Positions 60,214-64,000 of a DNA stretch of 64,000 nt are shown here, piece after piece; positions within the stretch are counted from its first letter, which is position 1; every line of letters begins with the position of its first letter. Location of the stretch: positions 310,001 to 374,000 of the forward strand of contig NZ_JBHRXI010000001.1 in assembly GCF_042648365.1 (NCBI RefSeq), written 5' to 3'. The notes below the pieces were generated by a model. That model was not told the origin of the DNA, made no database searches, and saw only the letters and a program-made list of their open reading frames with translations. The DNA comes from Lutimaribacter_A marinistellae. GTDB lineage: Bacteria > Pseudomonadota > Alphaproteobacteria > Rhodobacterales > Rhodobacteraceae. The translations under genes were made by a program, and so were the position numbers.

Positions 60214-60699
60214 ATGATTTCCATAGGCGACGAACTGCCGGGCGCGACCCTGATCCAGATGGGCGACGAAGGTCCGCAGCCGGTGGCCCTTGGCGACCGC
60301 ATGAAGGGGCGCAAGATTGTCATCTTCGCCGTTCCCGGCGCCTTTACCCCGACCTGCCATTCCGCGCATGTTCCCAGCTTCATGCGCACCAAGGACCAGT
60401 TCGACGCCAAGGGCGTGGACGAGATCATCTGCGTGTCGGTGAACGACCCCTTCGTGATGAAAGCGTGGGGAGAGGCCACGGGTGCCAGCGCAGCCGGCCT
60501 GACGATGCTCGCCGATCCCGAATCGGCCTTCACCCGCGCCATCGGGATGGATTTCGACGCACCGCCCGCCGGGCTGATCGGCCGGTCCAAGCGCTATGCC
60601 ATGGTGGTCGAAGACGGCAAGGTCACCGCCCTGAACCTCGAAGAGAATCCCGGCGCCTGCGAAGTTTCCGCCGGCGAGGGTCTCTTGGAATCGATGTAA
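60214..60699 (+). CDS. Peroxiredoxin (Prx5-type)
   Basis: The 161-residue protein carries the peroxidatic cysteine C48 in the segment PGAFTPTCHSAHVPSF, the Prx5/hybrid-peroxiredoxin form. FVMKAWGE and LADPESAFTRAIG follow in the conserved order. It reduces peroxides, probably with a glutathione or glutaredoxin partner. A bidirectional terminator lies directly after it. It is divergent from the flavoprotein gene, 96 bp apart. Confidence 0.93.
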   Translation: MISIGDELPGATLIQMGDEGPQPVALGDRMKGRKIVIFAVPGAFTPTCHSAHVPSFMRTKDQFDAKGVDEIICVSVNDPFVMKAWGEATGASAAGLTMLADPESAFTRAIGMDFDAPPAGLIGRSKRYAMVVEDGKVTALNLEENPGACEVSAGEGLLESM

Positions 60700-60703
60700 C
60701 GAA

Positions 60704-60731
60704 AACGGCCGGGGTCTGATCCCCGGCCGTT
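60704..60731. terminator. Bidirectional terminator between peroxiredoxin and PhhB genes
   Basis: An 11-bp perfect stem (AACGGCCGGGG, 60704-60714, with its complement at 60721-60731) and a 6-nt loop lie 5 bp past the peroxiredoxin stop. Leftward it is followed by TTTTCG, so it can act on both converging transcripts. Confidence 0.85.
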
Positions 60732-60747
60732 CACCAATTCCGTAGGC

Positions 60748-61047
60748 TCAGTGCCCCGCCAGCCCGTCCATCTTGCGGGCCAGCTTGGGGTCGAGCGCGG
60801 ACAGACCGCCCACGTCATGTGTTGTCAGCGTGACCTCGACCGTCTTGTAGACATTGCGCCATTCCGGATGATGGTTCCACTTCTCGGCCCAGATCGCCAC
60901 GCGGGTCATCCAGCCGAACGCCTCGACGAAATTCTCGAATTCGAAGGTCTTGCAGATCGCATCCTCGCCCTCGGCGAGGGTCCAGCCCGTCTTGAGCAGA
61001 GGGTCGAGAAGGGGGCCGCGCGTTTCGGGCGACAATCGTTCGCTCAT
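60748..61047 (-). CDS. phhB: Pterin-4a-carbinolamine dehydratase
   Basis: The 99-residue protein has the PCD/DCoH core WAEKWNHHPEWRNVYKTVEV with the catalytic His pair, followed by TTHDVGGLSALD. It recycles the pterin cofactor of aromatic amino acid hydroxylases. It overlaps the FemAB-like gene by 4 bp (61044-61047), so both are probably on one leftward transcript that ends in the terminator at 60704. The length is standard. Confidence 0.95.
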   Translation of the reverse strand: MSERLSPETRGPLLDPLLKTGWTLAEGEDAICKTFEFENFVEAFGWMTRVAIWAEKWNHHPEWRNVYKTVEVTLTTHDVGGLSALDPKLARKMDGLAGH

Positions 61048-62231
61048 TGCTGTTCCTCTATTTCCGTCTTCTTGAACGGTCCGTAATCCGTCAGGATCTC
61101 GATTTCTTCGTCCACCGCGGCGCGCTCTGCATCAAGATACCGTTTTACAGCGTCGGCAAAACCCGGATCGCCGATCCAGTGCAGGCTATGCGTTGGCGTC
61201 GGCAGATACCCGCGGGCCAGCTTGTGCTCGCCCTGTGCGCCCGCCTCGACCTGCTTCAACCCGTGGGCGATGGCGAAATCCATGGCCTGATAATAGCACA
61301 GTTCGAAGTGCAGGCAGGGGTGATGCTCGATGCAGCCCCAGTAACGGCCATAGAGAGTCTCTCTCCCGATGAAGTTAAGCGCGCCGGCAATGGGCTCACC
61401 ATCACGTTCCGCAATGGCCAACGCCATGTCATCGGCCATGGTTTCATGCGCGATGTCGAAAAATGCCCGTGTCAGGTAAGGAGAGCCCCATTTCCGCGCA
61501 CCCGTATCCTGGTAGAACTCCCAGAAAGCATCCCAATGGTGCAGCTCGATCTCCGATCCCGTCAGCATGCGGATCGTACCGCCGAAATCCTGCGCCTGCC
61601 GCCGCTCCTTGCGGATCGTCTTGCGCTTGCGCGAGGACAGCGCGGCAAGGAAGGCGTCGAAATCGGCATAATCACGGTTCAGCCAGTGAAACTGCTGCGA
61701 GGCGCGGTGCATCAGGCCCATCGCCTCACCGGCCGCAACTTCCTCCCCGGTGCAAAAGGTGATGTGCAATGTGGCGATACCGTTGTTCGCGGCCAGTTGA
61801 ACCGCGCCCTGCACCAGTGCCGACGACCCGATCTCCTCATAGCCGGGCCGCACCAGGAACCGCCGACCCGTGGCCGGCGTAAACGGCACGGCGATCTGCA
61901 GCTTGGGATAATAGCGCCCGCCCGCGTTCTCATAGGCATGGGCCCAGCTGTGGTCAAAGATGTACTCGCCCTGACTGTGCGACTTGGCATACATCGGCGC
62001 GGCGGCGATCATCATGCCGTCAAGATGCGCTGTCAGGTATTGCGGCTGCCAGCCCGTCCCCGGCCCGACCGAGCCGCTCTCCTCCAGCGCCAACAGGAAC
62101 CGGTGTGTCGTGAACGGATCAAGCGGGCGACCGCCATCCGCAGCCTCGGGGCAGGCACAGGCATCCCAATCAGCCGCCGCGATCTGGCGCAGCGACCCGA
62201 GAACCTGAACTTCTATTTGTGCTTGGTCCAT
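61044..62231 (-). CDS. FemAB-like (DUF482, BioF2-type) GNAT-related protein
   Basis: The 395-residue protein matches the FemAB-like/DUF482 family: an N-terminal GTGWQPQYLTAHLDGMMIAA, then IFDHSWAHAYENAGGRYYPK, SSRKRKTIRKERRQA in the centre, and the highly conserved C-terminal LHFELCYYQAMDFAIAHGLK and GAQGEHKLARGYLPTPTHS. The fold is a double GNAT used to transfer aminoacyl groups, but the substrate of this family is not known. It is upstream of and overlaps PhhB by 4 bp; a role in peptidoglycan has been guessed from the name only. Confidence 0.9.
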   Translation of the reverse strand: MDQAQIEVQVLGSLRQIAAADWDACACPEAADGGRPLDPFTTHRFLLALEESGSVGPGTGWQPQYLTAHLDGMMIAAAPMYAKSHSQGEYIFDHSWAHAYENAGGRYYPKLQIAVPFTPATGRRFLVRPGYEEIGSSALVQGAVQLAANNGIATLHITFCTGEEVAAGEAMGLMHRASQQFHWLNRDYADFDAFLAALSSRKRKTIRKERRQAQDFGGTIRMLTGSEIELHHWDAFWEFYQDTGARKWGSPYLTRAFFDIAHETMADDMALAIAERDGEPIAGALNFIGRETLYGRYWGCIEHHPCLHFELCYYQAMDFAIAHGLKQVEAGAQGEHKLARGYLPTPTHSLHWIGDPGFADAVKRYLDAERAAVDEEIEILTDYGPFKKTEIEEQQ

Positions 62232-62275
62232 GTGCTCTCCGCGTTGCGCCTAATCTGTGCTGTCGCGGGCGGGGA

Positions 62276-63049
62276 TCAAGATGGCAGCGCAGAGAGGTAG
62301 CCCTCGAATGTCACGTTATCTGCCACGCGCCGCGCCTCGGCCTCATCCTCGGCGGACCGGATTGTCCAGCACAGGATCGGCACACCGCGCGCCTTCAGCT
62401 CTCTCACACGCGGACGATCAAGATCCGTGGCATGGTGGCTGATGAACGCTGCGCCGACGCGGTCGAAATCCGGGATGTCACGCAGGCGCGCGCAGGTTTC
62501 GGCCGAGAGCGGCCAGTCGGCAGGATCATAACCGCATGTTACCAGCCCCCGAGGTAGTTCCGGCGCGATCCGCGCCATCTCGGCCACGCTATGCGGGTTG
62601 AACGACATGACCGCCACAGGGCCGTTATAGCCGCGTAGCCCCTCTGCCGCGGCCCGCTCCAAGGGGCCAACATCCGGCCCCATCGCCCCGTCCTGATCCT
62701 TGATCTCAACCAGCAGCGGCACCTGCCCGGCGACGATCTCCAGAACCTCGGAAAAGCCGGGAATGCCTTCGCCCTCCGCATCGCGTAGCGGAACCTCGGC
62801 AGCCTCGGCCGCCGAAAGCCTCCGGATCGGACCCGCCCGGTCGGTCAAACGCCCCATGTCGTAGTCGTGAAAGACCATCGCCGCGCCATCGGCGGTCAGT
62901 TGCAGGTCGATCTCGATCCCGTACCCCGCAGCGACAGCCGCGCGTATCGCCGCGCGGCTGTTTTCCGGCCGTCCCTGCGCCCGGTCGTGCAAAGCACGAT
63001 GGGCAATTGGCAGACGCGAGAATATTCCTGGTAGCGATGGCGAGGTCAT
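62276..63049 (-). CDS. Glycerophosphodiester phosphodiesterase
   Basis: The 257-residue TIM-barrel protein has the GDPD signature: IAHRALHDRAQGRPENSRAA (HR and E..N) near the N-terminus, EIDLQLTADGAAMVFHDYDM (E-D-H metal and catalytic site), and PLLVEIKDQDG. It hydrolyses glycerophosphodiesters to glycerol-3-phosphate and an alcohol. There is no signal peptide, so it is cytoplasmic. It overlaps the RidA-like gene by 4 bp at its 5' end. Confidence 0.93.
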   Translation of the reverse strand: MTSPSLPGIFSRLPIAHRALHDRAQGRPENSRAAIRAAVAAGYGIEIDLQLTADGAAMVFHDYDMGRLTDRAGPIRRLSAAEAAEVPLRDAEGEGIPGFSEVLEIVAGQVPLLVEIKDQDGAMGPDVGPLERAAAEGLRGYNGPVAVMSFNPHSVAEMARIAPELPRGLVTCGYDPADWPLSAETCARLRDIPDFDRVGAAFISHHATDLDRPRVRELKARGVPILCWTIRSAEDEAEARRVADNVTFEGYLSALPS

Positions 63050-63504
63050 CGGACCTGAAAGATCCCCTCGATCTCGACCGCCACACCCAGTGGCAGCGAG
63101 GCCGCGCTGACGGCTGACCGCGCGTGGCGGCCCTTGTCCCCGAGCACCTCGACCAGAAAGTCCGACGCCCCGTTGATCACCTTGGGCTGGTCGGTGAAAT
63201 CGGCTGTGGAGTTGACGAAACCGGTCAGTTTGACCACACGCACCAATCGTTCCAAGTCGCCGCCGCAGGCCGCCTTGACCTGGGCCAGCAGGGCAATGGC
63301 GCTGCGCTTTGCCGCCGCTGCACCGGCTTCGGTCTCCATGTCATCGCCAAGACGGCCGGTGATCAGGCCGTTTTCATCCATCGAGATCTGGCCCGAGACA
63401 TGCACAAGGTCTCCCACCTGCACGAAAGGCACGTAATTGGCCTCTGGCGCCGGTGCATCCGGCAGGGTCACGCCCAGCTTGGCAAGGGTCTCTTCGATCG
63501 TCAT
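63046..63504 (-). CDS. RidA-family protein
   Basis: The 152-residue protein belongs to the RidA/YjgF-like superfamily: VQVGDLVHVSGQISMDENG, LAQVKAACGGDLERLVRVVK and the conserved Arg in GRHARSAVSAASLPLG, then the VAVEIEGIFQV end. Archetypal RidA hydrolyses reactive enamine/imine intermediates from PLP enzymes; this longer relative may do the same or differ. It heads a short leftward pair with the GDPD gene (4-bp overlap). Confidence 0.9.
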   Translation of the reverse strand: MTIEETLAKLGVTLPDAPAPEANYVPFVQVGDLVHVSGQISMDENGLITGRLGDDMETEAGAAAAKRSAIALLAQVKAACGGDLERLVRVVKLTGFVNSTADFTDQPKVINGASDFLVEVLGDKGRHARSAVSAASLPLGVAVEIEGIFQVR

Positions 63505-63570
63505 GGCGTCCTCCCGAATAAGGTTCGGGCGGACGCTAGCCGGGATCGCCCCGCACGAAAACCCCCGAGA

Positions 63571-64000
63571 TCAGGTTTCGCGGAACGCCTTGGTGAAATA
63601 ATCCGTCAGCGGTTTGACCAGGTAGTAGATCGGAGACTGGTCCTCGGTTCGGATGAAGGCCTCGACCGGCATGCCGGGGATCAACACCGCACCTTCGGGC
63701 AGCTTGGCCTGCTCGCCTTCGCCCAGTTCGATCTCGGCCCGATAATAGGAAACGCGGCTCGCCTCATCCTCGAACGCATCCGCCGAGATCTGCGTGACCT
63801 TGCCGAACAGTTCCGGTGTCTGCCGCTGATCGAGCGCGGAAAAGCGCAGAACCACTTCCTGCCCGACATAGATCTGGTCGATATGAATCGGCTCCACGCG
63901 CGCCGCGATGACCAACGGGCGATCCTGCGGCACGACGAACAGGACCGGATCGGCCGGCCGGATGACCGAACGCGGCGTGTGCACCTGCAGGCCATAGACA
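63571..64000 (-). CDS. HlyD-family type I secretion adaptor, C-terminal part (cut by window end)
   Basis: The frame stays open from the stop at 63571 to the window edge, so this is the C-terminal 142 residues of a longer protein. VYGLQVHTPRSVIRPADPVL and ARVEPIHIDQIYVGQEVVLR are typical of the HlyD/PrsE membrane-fusion proteins (the C-terminal beta-barrel part). The N-terminal membrane segment and coiled coils lie beyond the window. Such adaptors work with an ABC protein and TolC to export RTX proteins, and two RTX proteins are encoded at 37-45 kb. A link is plausible but unproven. Confidence 0.88.
   Translation of the reverse strand, partial: VYGLQVHTPRSVIRPADPVLFVVPQDRPLVIAARVEPIHIDQIYVGQEVVLRFSALDQRQTPELFGKVTQISADAFEDEASRVSYYRAEIELGEGEQAKLPEGAVLIPGMPVEAFIRTEDQSPIYYLVKPLTDYFTKAFRET

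Overview
The window looks like chromosome of a marine alphaproteobacterium of the Rhodobacteraceae (Roseobacter group). This rests on high-GC coding sequence, many 4-bp ATGA gene overlaps, frequent GTG/TTG starts, and typical family content (RppH, a DUF2793 protein, RTX proteins of the rhodobacteral type, a capsule-type ABC exporter). No rRNA, tRNA, integrase, transposase or CRISPR array was seen.

Left flank (1-7.1 kb) is ordinary chromosome: the 3' end of an unknown gene, rppH, a 2,4-dienoyl-CoA-reductase-like flavoenzyme, a LysR regulator, and a leftward group of an OmpA-domain protein, an AhpD/CMD-type protein, a GNAT acetyltransferase and a CinA/MoaB-like molybdopterin-binding protein.

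From 7.2 to 57.2 kb runs a large surface-polymer region. It opens with a complete dTDP-L-rhamnose operon (rfbC-rfbB-rfbD-rfbA). Next come a GT2 glycosyltransferase and a small coiled-coil protein that share a ~36-residue repeat. A run at 13.5-20.7 kb holds three ATPgrasp_ST-like paralogs (only the third with evident catalytic residues), an enolase-superfamily protein, a TupA-like ATP-grasp protein and, convergently, a cyanophycin-synthetase-like ATP-grasp ligase: a possible machine for adding amino acids or peptides to a polymer. A DUF2793 protein follows. Then a cassette at 22.2-27.1 kb encodes an APS-reductase-type CysH, a SerK-like serine kinase fused to a fold-type-I PLP enzyme, and a PLP decarboxylase. 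Together these could make cysteate and taurine from serine and sulfite. Next are UDP-glucose dehydrogenase, two large repeat-bearing glycosyltransferases, an 880-residue protein I cannot assign, and another GT2.

At 37-45.4 kb two RTX proteins converge and share a C-terminal secretion-type ending. Upstream of the larger one lies a leftward seven-gene operon (54.1 to 45.5 kb): an RgpF/WbsX protein, three paralogous sulfotransferase-like proteins, an SGNH-like protein, a GSCFA protein and a GT61 glycosyltransferase. The export machinery follows (KpsM-, KpsE- and KpsT-like). The KpsE-like gene appears to start at a rare ATT codon.

Right flank (57.3-64 kb) returns to housekeeping: methionine aminopeptidase, RsmD, an NAD(P)H:ferredoxin-reductase-like flavoprotein, a peroxiredoxin, pterin carbinolamine dehydratase, a FemAB-like protein, a glycerophosphodiesterase, a RidA-family protein, and the C-terminal part of an HlyD-type secretion adaptor cut by the window edge. 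Overall the region suggests a rhamnose- and uronate-containing, probably sulfated and possibly amino-acid- or sulfonate-decorated polysaccharide, exported by an ABC capsule system alongside type-I-secreted RTX proteins. All functional calls are from reading the sequence; no searches were run.
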